From Actinoallomurus sp050942425 (lineage in GTDB: Bacteria > Actinomycetota > Actinomycetes > Streptosporangiales > Streptosporangiaceae): 64,000 nucleotides of DNA. Below are positions 44,662 to 52,965 of the stretch, piece after piece (within the stretch, counting starts at the first letter, position 1; each line of letters begins with the position of its first letter). The notes below the pieces were generated by a model, which ran no database searches, was not told the origin of the DNA, and saw only the letters and a program-made list of their open reading frames with translations. The translations under genes and the position numbers were made by a program. The stretch spans positions 434,001 to 498,000 of the forward strand of contig NZ_CP192063.1 in assembly GCF_050942425.1 (NCBI RefSeq), written 5' to 3'.

Positions 44662-45954
44662 ATGATCCCAGGCATGTCTTCCGAGTCCGTGGCGGTTACC
44701 TGCCCGGAGTGCAGTCAGACCCTGACCGAGAATGAGGGGTACCGAACCTGGTGCCCGGAGTGCGACTGGAACCTGACCGATGACTTCGGCCGGCCCCGGC
44801 GCGGTCTTGTTCGCCGTCGTTTGGACGATGCGTCGGCCGCTCTCGTCCTATCGCTCTATGACGACGTCCGTTCAGGTGAAAACCTCCGGCCTGGATGGAA
44901 CATCGCCCGCGTGACCTCTTACGCGGTCGCGATCTGCATTCATTTAATCACGATTGGTATCGCCGTCGCGGCGGTGGCGGTGGGCCTGCTGTACCCGGTA
45001 TTCCCCGCTTTTCTGTTGAGCCTGCTGCTGTTGGCCATCGCCTTTTTCATTCGCCCACGTTTCGGGCGCATCCCCAAGAGCAGCTTCCCGCTGGCGCGAA
45101 CGGATGCACCACAGCTGTATCGGCTCATGGACCGGGTCGCCGACGAGGTGGGGGCACGGCGGGTCGATGTCATCGCCGTCGACCGCCTCTTCAACGCGTC
45201 GTGCGCGACTGTCGGGCTGCGGCGTCGGCGAGTCGTCGTCATCGGCCTACCGTTGTGGAACGCGCTGACTCCCGAAGAGAGGATCAGCGTGCTCAGCCAT
45301 GAGATGGGTCATGCCGTCAATGGCGACAGTCGCCACCTGCTGGTCGTCGGGACGGCGCTGCACACCCTCGAACGGCTCTACGTCCTGCTCCGACGCGATC
45401 GGGAATGGGAGGCGCATGCGCCGGGGCTCTTTGCCCTCATGGGCTTGGCCCTGAGACTCGCCAAGTGGCTGCTGCGGCCGCCGGTCGCCGGAACCTATCT
45501 GGCTCTTTCTCTCCTGACCTTGCGCGCGGGTCAGCGAGCCGAGTACCTGGCCGACCGGCTTGCCGCAGTAGCCGCCTCTCCGGCAGCCGCAGCGGGTGCC
45601 CTGGACAAGGTCCGGACGGTCGAAGAGGCGTTGCTCCCCGCCGTCCACTTCCAGGCCGCCTTTCCCCAGAAGGTCGTCCTGTGGAAGAAGCATCGCGAGC
45701 TCATCGCCCGGATCCCGGCCCTCGAACTCGAACGTCGTCGGCGCATCTCCGCCGCCGCCGAACACCGTGTCGACCACAGCCACCCGCCGACCCACCTGCG
45801 CATCACACTGTTGCGGGAGTTCGCTCCGACAGAACCGAGGATCTCCCTTACCTCGCAGGAGGTCGAAGCGATCGAATCGGAGCTCGCCCCTCTTTACGCC
45901 AGGATCGCCGGACAGCTCGCCGCCCCCTACCGTGCCGCGAACTACGCGTCCTGA
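44662..45954 (+). CDS. M48-family membrane metallopeptidase with N-terminal zinc ribbon
   Basis: 430 residues. An N-terminal zinc ribbon has CPEC at 14-17 and CPEC at 31-34. Two adjacent hydrophobic segments lie at about 85-130, then the peptidase domain with H213-E-M-G-H217 and the third zinc ligand E294 in RAEYLADRLAA, as in HtpX/Ste24 peptidases. DEVGARRVDVIAVD and FNASCATVG precede the active site. Probably cytosolic-facing quality control of membrane proteins. ATG 44662 or 44674 are both possible. Codon use has more A/T than neighbours, which hints at a different history from the amylase block. Confidence 0.88.
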   Translation: MIPGMSSESVAVTCPECSQTLTENEGYRTWCPECDWNLTDDFGRPRRGLVRRRLDDASAALVLSLYDDVRSGENLRPGWNIARVTSYAVAICIHLITIGIAVAAVAVGLLYPVFPAFLLSLLLLAIAFFIRPRFGRIPKSSFPLARTDAPQLYRLMDRVADEVGARRVDVIAVDRLFNASCATVGLRRRRVVVIGLPLWNALTPEERISVLSHEMGHAVNGDSRHLLVVGTALHTLERLYVLLRRDREWEAHAPGLFALMGLALRLAKWLLRPPVAGTYLALSLLTLRAGQRAEYLADRLAAVAASPAAAAGALDKVRTVEEALLPAVHFQAAFPQKVVLWKKHRELIARIPALELERRRRISAAAEHRVDHSHPPTHLRITLLREFAPTEPRISLTSQEVEAIESELAPLYARIAGQLAAPYRAANYAS

Positions 45955-45990
45955 GGCGGGCGAACGAACGTACGATCACCTGCCTGCGGC

Positions 45991-46563
45991 TCAGGGGCGT
46001 TCGTAGAAACCGTCGAGACGGCCACGGGCGAGGACGCCGCCCGCAGCCGCGAGAACGTCGCGTGGCTTGGCGGAGTCCAGGGCGGCGCCGCTCGACGCCG
46101 CGGTGACCGGCTCGGCGAGAGCGAAGAGCTGGAAGACGTACCGGTGCGGGCCGTGGCCTTTGATCGGCGCCGGGCCGTGGTAGCCGCGGCCCATGCCCGA
46201 ACGCAGCAGGCTCACGCCGTCGGCGGGGTTCTCGGCGCCGAGCGCCCCTTGGGCGAGGCCGGTCACCGAGGGGTCCAGCAGGGCGACGCAGTGGACGAAC
46301 GGCGCGGCTGTGGGCGCGTCGGGATCCTCGACGACCAGCAGCAACTGCCCGGTGGACTCAGGTGCCGGGGACCAGTTCAAGGCCGGTGAGAGGTCCTTGC
46401 CGCCGATTCGCTTCGCGGCGTGAACGGTCGGGAGCGTCTCCTCGTTCTCGAAGTCCGGGCTGGTCAGGGTCAGCGTGTCCCCGTCGGCCAGGTTCGGTGA
46501 GTTCCAGGCGAGGCCCGTCTCTCCGGCTCGCCGGTTCTTCAGCATCTTGCCGATCACTGCCAT
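45991..46563 (-). CDS. PEBP-family (YbhB/YbcL, Raf-kinase-inhibitor-like) protein
   Basis: 190 residues. Phosphatidylethanolamine-binding-protein marks are LTLTSPDFENEETLP, DLSPALNWSPAPESTGQLLLVVEDPDAP, FVHCVALLDP and GYHGPAPIKGHGPHRYVFQLFAL, the last forming the anion-binding pocket. No signal peptide, so probably cytosolic. Bacterial members have no firmly known role. AGGAG lies six bases before the ATG. It follows the esterase gene by 15 bases in the same direction. Confidence 0.92.
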   Translation of the reverse strand: MAVIGKMLKNRRAGETGLAWNSPNLADGDTLTLTSPDFENEETLPTVHAAKRIGGKDLSPALNWSPAPESTGQLLLVVEDPDAPTAAPFVHCVALLDPSVTGLAQGALGAENPADGVSLLRSGMGRGYHGPAPIKGHGPHRYVFQLFALAEPVTAASSGAALDSAKPRDVLAAAGGVLARGRLDGFYERP

Positions 46564-46578
46564 GGTTTTCTCCTTCGG

Positions 46579-47448
46579 TCAGAGCCGCCGGGTGTCGGCG
46601 GAGACGAGCAGGGGCTGGGCGAAGCGGCAGATCTCCTCGGCCGCGTCGAACTCCTCGGTGGCCGGCTCGTCCCACTCGGGCGGGGTCGGCATACCCGGCC
46701 AGGTGTGGCCGCCGCCGTACACCGTCCAGGCGACGACCTGGGTGCCGCCGACGCCACCGTCCGTCGTGGTGCGGCTGGAGAGCTCGGTGGTGTGCGTCTC
46801 GCCCGGTCCGGATGGGCACCGGTCGATGGTGCGCCAGTGCTCGGCCGTCTCTTGCAGCGAGAGCATGCGACCGCGCAGCTCGCCGCCCGGTCCGCGGCGG
46901 CGGGAGTAGCCACCGTCGATCGGTGTGAGCTGGTCGGCCGTGCCGTGGATCAGCATCGCCGACACGGCGTGCGTCGGCCGACGGTCGCGCAGGGCCGCGG
47001 GCAGCCCGCCGGCGACGGCCGCCAGCACCGCCACTCGGTCGCTCGCCTCCGTCGCCATCCGGTGGGCCATGAAGGCGCCGTTGGAGATCCCCGCCACCAC
47101 GACCCGATCCGGCGCTGTGTCGTACCGGTCGGCCGACCAGTCGATGATCGCGCGGAGGAAGGCGACGTCGTCCACTCCGGCCTCGTCGGACGTCGTGACA
47201 CCACGGCCGTCCGCCCAGCACCCCTCGAAACCGTCCGGGTAGGCGACCGCCAGACCCCAGGCGTCGGCCTGCTCGTCGAAGGTGGTCCACTCGCGCATGA
47301 TCCATCCGCCGGCGTCCGGGTTGTTGCCGTGCAGAACGAGGGCGAGCGGCATCTGCCGGTCATCCGGCACTGCTCGGGGCAGCCGGATCGTGAAGCCGCG
47401 CTCCCTCCCGCCGATCCTCAGCCGACCAGTGACGTCATCGCTCACCAC
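46579..47448 (-). CDS. PHB-depolymerase/LpqC-type esterase
   Basis: An alpha/beta hydrolase of about 289 residues: LALVLHGNNPDAGGWI (oxyanion), nucleophile Ser in VVAGISNGAFMAHR, Asp likely in LIHGTADQLTPIDGG and His in YGGGHTWPGMP. This resembles polyhydroxybutyrate depolymerase and feruloyl-esterase-like LpqC proteins, but without a signal peptide, so it may act inside the cell. The start is GTG 47448 or 47445 behind GAGG; a longer frame upstream crosses the divergent MarR gene and is rejected. Confidence 0.85.
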   Translation of the reverse strand: MVSDDVTGRLRIGGRERGFTIRLPRAVPDDRQMPLALVLHGNNPDAGGWIMREWTTFDEQADAWGLAVAYPDGFEGCWADGRGVTTSDEAGVDDVAFLRAIIDWSADRYDTAPDRVVVAGISNGAFMAHRMATEASDRVAVLAAVAGGLPAALRDRRPTHAVSAMLIHGTADQLTPIDGGYSRRRGPGGELRGRMLSLQETAEHWRTIDRCPSGPGETHTTELSSRTTTDGGVGGTQVVAWTVYGGGHTWPGMPTPPEWDEPATEEFDAAEEICRFAQPLLVSADTRRL

Positions 47449-47478
47449 GCGCCTCACTCCCACGGATACACGCAACCG

Positions 47479-47490
47479 AACTGCGCAGTT
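47479..47490. promoter_or_regulatory. Perfect 12-bp palindrome in the MarR/esterase divergent region
   Basis: AACTGCGCAGTT, centred in the 61-base gap between the divergent esterase and MarR starts. It has the size and symmetry of a MarR half-site pair and would let one dimer control both genes. Confidence 0.55.
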
Positions 47491-47509
47491 TTCCTGTACT
47501 TTAGCGGAT

Positions 47510-47995
47510 ATGAGACGGAACGCGGCAAACATGGATGAAGAAGCGGTGGCCGTCGGCGGAGAGGCGGCCACCGGGTCGGACGCCGCGGCCCTCGCCGATG
47601 AGCTGCAGTTCCTGGTCGGCGCGCTGGTCCGGCAGGTCCGGGCGGTATCGCCGGCTCGTGAGGTGACGCTGTCGCAGGTCTCGCTCCTCAAACGGCTCGA
47701 CCGCGAGGGCCCGCACACCGTCGCCGACCTGGCCCGGCTGGACAAGATCACTCACCAGTCGGTCGCGGTCTCCGTGGCCGGCCTGGTCGACCGAGGACTC
47801 GTACGGCGCACCCCGGACCCCGACGACCGGCGACGAAAGCTCCTGGCCATCACGGACGACGGCAAGCGCCTGCTGGCCGAACGCCGGGACGCCGGCCACG
47901 AGAACCTCACGGACGCGATCGCCGGCCGACTCGACGACGCCGAGCGGACGCAACTCTCACAAACGCTCGTACTGCTCCGCCGCCTCCTCGACTGA
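47510..47995 (+). CDS. MarR family transcriptional regulator
   Basis: 161 residues with an unusually acidic N-terminus. The winged HTH includes VTLSQVSLLKRLDREGPHTVADLARLDKITHQSVAVSVAGLVDRGLVRRTPDPDDRRRKLLAITDDGKRLL, the standard MarR recognition helix and wing. Dimerisation helices flank it. ATG 47510 or 47531 can serve as start. Divergent from the esterase-PEBP pair with a palindrome between, so it very likely represses them in response to a small aromatic or phenolic ligand; that ligand is inferred from the family. Confidence 0.9.
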   Translation: MRRNAANMDEEAVAVGGEAATGSDAAALADELQFLVGALVRQVRAVSPAREVTLSQVSLLKRLDREGPHTVADLARLDKITHQSVAVSVAGLVDRGLVRRTPDPDDRRRKLLAITDDGKRLLAERRDAGHENLTDAIAGRLDDAERTQLSQTLVLLRRLLD

Positions 47996-48031
47996 AGCTC
48001 CGGTACCGGTCCGCTCGGCCCGCGCCGGCGG

Positions 48032-48322
48032 CTACGTGGCGGTGGGTTGCGGCCGGTTCTCCGCGATCCAGGCGTCGATCGTCTGCCACCAGTCGAAGAG
48101 CCACCGCTCCCGGTCGTCCTCGGGGATCGCTTCGCGCGGAACGCGCCACCACTGCGCGCGTAGCGGCTCCGAGATGACCGCGATCCGCAGGAACCGGTGC
48201 CGGCCGCGCGAGGCCACCGCGCCGATGAGCAGTAACAACGGGGAGGCCGCCACCGCCGCGATCGTCACCGCGAACAGCAGCGGAGCGAGGACGACGCGCC
48301 TGACGAACCGCGGCGGGAGCAC
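48032..48322 (-). CDS. Small membrane protein, possible internally deleted acyltransferase
   Basis: 96 residues from GTG at 48322, seven bases behind the patatin stop. The N-terminus LPPRFVRRVVLAPLLFAVTI and following helix look like the start of actinobacterial 1-acylglycerol-phosphate acyltransferases found after patatin genes. The end RERWLFDWWQTIDAWI looks like their C-terminal tail. The catalytic HX4D core that should lie between is absent. Either an in-frame deletion remnant or an independent short protein. The comparison is from memory. Confidence 0.6.
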   Translation of the reverse strand: MLPPRFVRRVVLAPLLFAVTIAAVAASPLLLLIGAVASRGRHRFLRIAVISEPLRAQWWRVPREAIPEDDRERWLFDWWQTIDAWIAENRPQPTAT

Positions 48323-48329
48323 GGCAGAA

Positions 48330-49154
48330 TCACTGGTCCGACAGGTACGCACGGCTCGCCGCGTACGCCCGCTCGATGTTCGACTCGACCTGTGAGGCAT
48401 CGCGGTAGCGCAGCTGGGACAGGCCCGCGCCCTGGCCGGTCGACCCGGTGGGCAGGACGTGGACGGTGACGTCATCGGGCAGTTCGGCCATCTCTTCCGC
48501 GAACCGGTGCCGCCGGGCGATCTCGAAGGCGACCAGGCCCACCTGCCAGGGCCTGGTCGGCGCGGTGAGTGGGGCCTCGATCCGGCCGACCTGCAGGACG
48601 TACACCCTCCGAGCCCCCTGCCGCAGGGCCCGGCCGACGGGGATGCTGTGCACGAGGCCGCCGTCGTAGAAGTGCTCGTCGCCGATGCGGACCGCCGGGA
48701 GAATACCGGGGACCGCGCAGGAGGCCAGCACCGCCGGGACGAGCGGGCCGTGGGTGAACCACCGCGCCTCGGCGCGTTCGACGTTGGCGGCCACACAGTG
48801 GAACGGCACGGCCAGGTCCTCGATCCGGTCGGCGGGGATCAGCGCGCCCAGCGCGGTCGCGAGGAGTTCCGCCGAGTGCAGGTGCGTGCCGGAACGGATC
48901 AGGGTCGACACGCGGCTGAAGAACGAGCCGGCGAACACCGACCCCGCCCCGTCGCCCTGCCACGCCTTGGTCAGCTGGTCGACGGCCTTCGCCGGGTCCG
49001 AGGCCACGAACGCCCCGTTGAAGGCGCCGACCGAGGTCCCGACGACCAGGTCCGGCCGGATTCGCGCCTCGGCGAGCGCCCGCAGCATGCCGACCTCATG
49101 GGCGCCCAGCAGTCCGCCGCCGCCCAGTACGAACGCGGTCTTGGGCTGATCCAC
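48330..49154 (-). CDS. Patatin-like phospholipase
   Basis: A 274-residue serine lipase with the Ser-Asp dyad: glycine loop LGGGGLLGAHEVGML, nucleophile S42 in GTSVG and D165 in FYDGG. Patatins release fatty acids from membrane lipids. GTG at 49154 has GGGAG five bases upstream. It is followed after seven bases by a short membrane protein that may be a decayed acyltransferase, in keeping with the usual patatin-acyltransferase pairing. Confidence 0.92.
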   Translation of the reverse strand: MDQPKTAFVLGGGGLLGAHEVGMLRALAEARIRPDLVVGTSVGAFNGAFVASDPAKAVDQLTKAWQGDGAGSVFAGSFFSRVSTLIRSGTHLHSAELLATALGALIPADRIEDLAVPFHCVAANVERAEARWFTHGPLVPAVLASCAVPGILPAVRIGDEHFYDGGLVHSIPVGRALRQGARRVYVLQVGRIEAPLTAPTRPWQVGLVAFEIARRHRFAEEMAELPDDVTVHVLPTGSTGQGAGLSQLRYRDASQVESNIERAYAASRAYLSDQ

Positions 49155-49279
49155 AGCGTCTCCCGTCGTACGACCACAGCGCACCCCTCTTACCCCGATC
49201 GAGGCCATCGATGGCCACGAGGCGCGTCCTGTGCTTCACCGCCGTACGGCACGGGCCCCGACCTACACGAAGGGCGCTC

Positions 49280-49945
49280 TCACGGTCGCTCGAGCCGGGT
49301 GACGTCCCGGGCGGCCTCGGCGTCGCCCCTCGCCGCGGCATCGCGATAGAGACCCAGCGCCTCCTGCGGCCGGCCGGTCTCCTCGAGGAGTACTGCGAGG
49401 TTGTACATGATGCTCGTGTTCGCCGCGAAGTCGTCGTCTTCTGGGACGTCATACGACTCGGCTCGCTCGTCCAGTGCGCGGCGATACCACCGTTCCGCCT
49501 CATCTCGGCGTCCGGTTTCCTTGAGCAGGCAGGCGAGGCGGTTGCGTGCCGCCGGGTAGTCCACCTCGGCGGCCATCCGGTAATACCGCTCCGCTTCTTC
49601 CAACAGGCCGTCCTCTTCGAAGAAGATGCCGAGGTTGTAGCGGGCGATGAGACCAGGGCTGAGGGCGACCGCGCGACGGGTCCAGCGGAGGGCCGCGTCG
49701 CGATCATCGTCCTCGATGAGGAGCGCGAGGTTGATCATCGCGTCGGTGGCGCCCTGGTCTGCTGCCGCTCGATACCACCGGATGGCATCGTTCTCACGGC
49801 CGGCCTCGGCGTACAGGCGTCCCAGACGGACGGCAGCGTCGATATGACCCGCCTCGGCCGCCTGGCTCAGAAGGCGATCGGCCTCATCCATCCGACCGGA
49901 GAAATACGCGTCCTCGCCTAGGGAGTACAGGGCGCCGGGATCCAC
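49280..49945 (-). CDS. TPR/Sel1-like repeat protein
   Basis: 221 residues made of about six helix-turn-helix repeats: ALYSLGEDAYFSGRMDEADRLL, AAVRLGRLYAEAGRENDAIRWY, AMINLALLIEDDDRDAALRW, ARYNLGIFFEEDGLLEEAERYY, ARNRLACLLKETGRRDEAERWY, SIMYNLAVLLEETGRPQEALGLY. Acidic, cytosolic, no other domain. Such solenoids bind partner proteins. GTG start at 49945. Partner unknown. Confidence 0.85.
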   Translation of the reverse strand: MDPGALYSLGEDAYFSGRMDEADRLLSQAAEAGHIDAAVRLGRLYAEAGRENDAIRWYRAAADQGATDAMINLALLIEDDDRDAALRWTRRAVALSPGLIARYNLGIFFEEDGLLEEAERYYRMAAEVDYPAARNRLACLLKETGRRDEAERWYRRALDERAESYDVPEDDDFAANTSIMYNLAVLLEETGRPQEALGLYRDAAARGDAEAARDVTRLERP

Positions 49946-49985
49946 GGCTCCATCATGACCGCATCGACCGGAGGAGTGACACCGC

Positions 49986-50033
49986 CTCCTACGCGCAAGA
50001 GCCGTCGCATGTGGAGGTTCTTGCGCGTAGGAG
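49986..50033 (-). terminator. Hairpin after the small membrane/coiled-coil gene
   Basis: A perfect 15-bp stem CTCCTACGCGCAAGA / TCTTGCGCGTAGGAG with 18-base loop, eight bases past the stop at 50042. Confidence 0.8.
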
Positions 50034-50041
50034 CCGCAGGG

Positions 50042-50461
50042 TCACACGGACTGGTCGAAGAACTGGGAGGCCGGTTCCGTGACACGACCCTGCTGGGCGG
50101 TGACGGGCACTTGGCCCGCCGCCGAAGCACTTCCAGCACCACTGCGGGTGCGGGCCAGCTCCCGCTCCAGCTGCTGATTTTTCGTCACCAGCGCCGACAT
50201 CGACTCCTCGCGCTCATCCCGCAGGTCGTGGAGCTCGCGGCGGACGCGCATGGAACGTAGTAGTGAGAGCAACGACACCGCGAGGCCCACGACGACGAAC
50301 GCCGAGACGATCCCTCCGACGATGAATACCTGCGCGCCGGTATGTACTCCGGGGACATGATGGCCAAAGATGCTGAGCGAGGCGGATGACGAGTTCTCGG
50401 TGACGATGCCGACGCCCACTGCCACGGCGGCGGCGGCCAGGACGATTCCTAGGAAGACCAT
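50042..50461 (-). CDS. Two-helix membrane protein with coiled-coil tail (LapA-like)
   Basis: 139 residues: a helix at about 2-20 (VFLGIVLAAAAVAVGVGIV), a short outside loop (SLSIFGHHVPGV), a second helix (42-68), then a charged coiled coil (RVRRELHDLRDEREESMSALVTKNQQLERELA) and a polar tail. The plan resembles LapA-domain proteins. ATG at 50461 has GAGGAGAAGACC upstream, so the longer frame is rejected. Function unknown. Confidence 0.75.
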   Translation of the reverse strand: MVFLGIVLAAAAVAVGVGIVTENSSSASLSIFGHHVPGVHTGAQVFIVGGIVSAFVVVGLAVSLLSLLRSMRVRRELHDLRDEREESMSALVTKNQQLERELARTRSGAGSASAAGQVPVTAQQGRVTEPASQFFDQSV

Positions 50462-50867
50462 TCGGTCTTCTCCTCTCCTCGAGTCCTCTGATCGCCGCAG
50501 GCACACGAATCGATGGCTCCCGCGGCATCGTGCCACCATCTAGTCATATAGGTGGTTTGGTCAAGTTCGCCGGAAATCTCCTACTTCGACAGAGTGTCAA
50601 CAAGTTCAGCGCTTCGCGTTTGTCTCGTAGCTCATCGTCAGTTTCCGCAGCAGCGGGCTCCTTGCCGAGAGGTGCTGCAAGGCCGCTATTGGATGCGATC
50701 TCTCATAAGAAAAAGACGCCCAGCAGGTCATGAGGACGATCTACGCCCACACCACGCGGGGGTGCCGGGATGGCCGTGTCAACGCGCAGTGGCCCCCGTC
50801 GTGACGAGCCGGGCCGGCGGGGCTTCTGCTGGACTCGCGGCCGCCGCCGCGTGATGATCTGTACGTG
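50462..50867. other. 405-base intergenic gap, AT-richer, no gene seen
   Basis: The first 200 bases (to about 50710) have clearly lower GC than the flanks and contain ATATAGGTGG and a CTTGC/GCAAG mini-dyad (around 50661-50683). ORFs here are short, with poor codon use. It could be decayed insertion DNA; nothing identifiable remains. Confidence 0.4.
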
Positions 50868-51521
50868 ATGGACGACGTTCTGGCCGATCAGGTCGGCTAT
50901 TACCGTCGCCGTGCGAGCGAGTACGACGTGACTGCGTACGGGGATGTCGCGGCGGCTCGGGAGCGCATCGCGCGGCTGGTCGCGCAGATGCGTCCGAGCG
51001 GACGAGTGTTGGAGATCGCCTGCGGAACCGGGCTGTGGACAGAGGCGCTCGTGGCCGCCGCTGACACGGTCGTGGCGATCGATGCGGCGCCCGAGGCAGT
51101 GGCCATCGCTCGTGATCGAGTGAGGTCCGGCAACGTCATTTTCGAGGTCGCCGACGTATTTTCGTGGACGACGGACGACCGGTTTGATGTGATCTTCTTC
51201 TCGGCCTGGCTTTCCCATGTGCCGATGACCCGGTTCGAACAGTTCTGGCGGATGACGCGGCGTCTCCTGGCCGAGGATGGACGCGTGTTGTTCATCGACG
51301 AGCACGCCGATATCTGCGAGAAAGAGACTTACGTCGCGGGCGCCGACGAAATCGTCGAACGGCGGCTGCGAGACGGCGGGAAGTTCCGGATCGTGAAGAA
51401 CTTCGTGGACCCCGAAGCGTTGCAAGACCGGCTGCGGGATATGGGCTGGGACTGTCAGATCCGCCGGGACGGCGGCGACTGGATCCGTGGCGAGGCGCGT
51501 CCTGCGCAGTACCCCGGCTGA
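50868..51521 (+). CDS. Class I SAM-dependent methyltransferase
   Basis: 217 residues. Motif I is VLEIACGTGLWTEALV; VVAIDAAPEAVAIARDR is motif II, and FDVIFFSAWLSHVPMTRFEQFW follows motif III. An N-terminal DQVGYYRRRASEYD helix is typical of UbiE/small-molecule methyltransferases. Substrate unknown. ATG 50868 is preceded directly by an in-frame GTG. A 47-codon ORF begins two bases after its stop and an ICMT-like methyltransferase gene follows. Confidence 0.9.
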   Translation: MDDVLADQVGYYRRRASEYDVTAYGDVAAARERIARLVAQMRPSGRVLEIACGTGLWTEALVAAADTVVAIDAAPEAVAIARDRVRSGNVIFEVADVFSWTTDDRFDVIFFSAWLSHVPMTRFEQFWRMTRRLLAEDGRVLFIDEHADICEKETYVAGADEIVERRLRDGGKFRIVKNFVDPEALQDRLRDMGWDCQIRRDGGDWIRGEARPAQYPG

Positions 51522-51523
51522 CG

Positions 51524-51667
51524 ATGTCCAGGCCCGCACGCTGGGAAGGCCCGGTTTCAGGCGACGACGCCCTGCGCAGCGAGCTGCGCGCGCTCGGGCG
51601 AACCGACGGTGTCAGCGCGCTTCACCTGTGGGTGGACTCTTCCGAGTCCGTCTGTGGGTGGTGGTGA
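51524..51667 (+). CDS. 47-residue ORF ending CGWW, between two methyltransferase genes
   Basis: ATG at 51524 comes two bases after the methyltransferase stop (TGACGATG), suited to coupled translation. The peptide begins MSRPARWEGPVSGDDALRSE, has a charged helical middle and a Trp-rich end (LHLWVDSSESVCGWW). Third-position GC is about 80 percent, like its neighbours. The single Cys four residues from the end, next to an ICMT-type gene, recalls a CaaX-like or modified-peptide precursor, but there is no direct proof of expression or modification. It could be a chance ORF. Confidence 0.35.
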   Translation: MSRPARWEGPVSGDDALRSELRALGRTDGVSALHLWVDSSESVCGWW

Positions 51668-51697
51668 CGCACTTCGTACGCGGAGCAGCCTTGGGCC

Positions 51698-52333
51698 ATG
51701 CACTCACTTCATTCCGTACTCGTCGTGCTCATCGGCGCCTGTGTCCTGACGTTTGTTGTGGCCTGGACTTTGGGTGCCGTCTATTTCGGTGTGAAGAGCC
51801 AGGCTGGTCTGGGCGGCTGGGTCCGTGGCATGCGTCGCGCCATGACTCGCCGGGCGCTGCTCATGGTGGGCGTCGGCGTGTTCGTCGTGGTGGTGAGACG
51901 CTTTCCGCATTCCTTCTGGCGCCATCTGCAGTACTGGCAGCCCGAGCTCGCGCTCCTGGGCGCCCTGATCGCCCTGGCCTCCACCGCTCTGCTGCTCTGG
52001 GCCCGCTGGGTTCTGGGCACCATGTGGGCCAGCGTTCCGATGCTCCAGGAGCACCACCAGCTGCGTACCGACGGACCGTACGGGCTGGTCCGACACCCCA
52101 TCTACACCGGTCTGCTCGGCCTGGTCACCGGCGGCATGCTGGCCTGCGGCTTCGGCATCTGGATCGTTCTTCTGGTGATCGCCGTCCCCTGGCTGCTGCG
52201 CCGGGTTCGGATCGAGGATGGCCTGATGGCGAGTGAGTTCGGCGCCTCGTACGAGGCCTACCGCGCTCGCGTCCCGGCGCTGATCCCGTGGACCCGCCCG
52301 GCCGGCCTCCGCCATGCCGACGACCGGCAGTAG
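51698..52333 (+). CDS. Isoprenylcysteine carboxyl methyltransferase (ICMT)-like membrane protein
   Basis: 211 residues with about five helices. The C-terminal signature RTDGPYGLVRHPIYTGLLG and the later ASEFGASYEAYRARVPALIPW match the ICMT/PEMT membrane methyltransferase fold with its SAM site (RHP-Y-G). Bacterial members methylate lipids or unknown acceptors; true prenylcysteine substrates are rare. It starts 30 bases after the 47-codon ORF. Confidence 0.88.
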   Translation: MHSLHSVLVVLIGACVLTFVVAWTLGAVYFGVKSQAGLGGWVRGMRRAMTRRALLMVGVGVFVVVVRRFPHSFWRHLQYWQPELALLGALIALASTALLLWARWVLGTMWASVPMLQEHHQLRTDGPYGLVRHPIYTGLLGLVTGGMLACGFGIWIVLLVIAVPWLLRRVRIEDGLMASEFGASYEAYRARVPALIPWTRPAGLRHADDRQ

Positions 52334-52428
52334 GGCCCAGGGTGCGGGTTATTTCCTTCGACGTCGTGTCGATCTGGTGGTCTGTCGTTCGTGTACGTGG
52401 CGAAGCCGGCGAGCCGTAACCCGGGATG

Positions 52429-52965
52429 TCATTCCACCGGAAGGGCGGCTTCGGTCGGCTGGATGTGGGTCAGTGTCGCCCTGGCCTTGGCCTGGAGAAG
52501 GGCCGTGCGGGTGAGCATCATGACCACCGCCATGAAGATCAGGGCGTCGGTGAGTGCGCCTCCGGAGACGGAATGGGTGGCCATCCATTTGCCCAGCTGC
52601 CGGCCGAAAACGTGTGCGGTGCCGTAGGCGAAGGCAAGGCGTGCGCCGACCACGGCGATCCACGTCAGGGCATAGCCGACGCCGGCACGGGACTTCGCGC
52701 AGCGGCGGCCTTTGGCCACGCCTTCATGTACGGGCATGAAGGCGCTGGCCAGGAGCCCCAGCAGCAGTCCCGCGACCGTGCCGGCGATTTCCAGCATCAG
52801 GCCGTACCCGCTGGTGGCGAGTTCGTCGATGAAGATCGGCACGATGGCTGCGGCGCTGATGACCGGGCGGAGAACGCGGGATCGGGTGACTCTTCGCGTG
52901 CCGAGATCGGATTCCAGCACGATGAAGAGTACGGCCAGATTCAAAATCCATACGCCCATGTCCAT
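52429..52965 (-). CDS. Four-to-five-helix membrane protein of unknown function
   Basis: 178 residues: hydrophobic segments at about 4-18, 33-50, 56-78, 95-115 and 136-156, with basic loops. It recalls DUF1453/CcdC-like proteins, but the similarity is weak. AAAGG lies eight bases before ATG 52965. The 267-base gap 52966-53232 holds a GGTGGAGG/CCTCCACC dyad (53060-53092) and a possible short coding remnant. Confidence 0.65.
   Translation of the reverse strand: MDMGVWILNLAVLFIVLESDLGTRRVTRSRVLRPVISAAAIVPIFIDELATSGYGLMLEIAGTVAGLLLGLLASAFMPVHEGVAKGRRCAKSRAGVGYALTWIAVVGARLAFAYGTAHVFGRQLGKWMATHSVSGGALTDALIFMAVVMMLTRTALLQAKARATLTHIQPTEAALPVE

Noticed and set aside
50530..50733. 67-codon ORF in the AT-richer gap
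   Set aside because: Ser/Arg-rich, poor codon use and no ribosome site; more likely decayed DNA.
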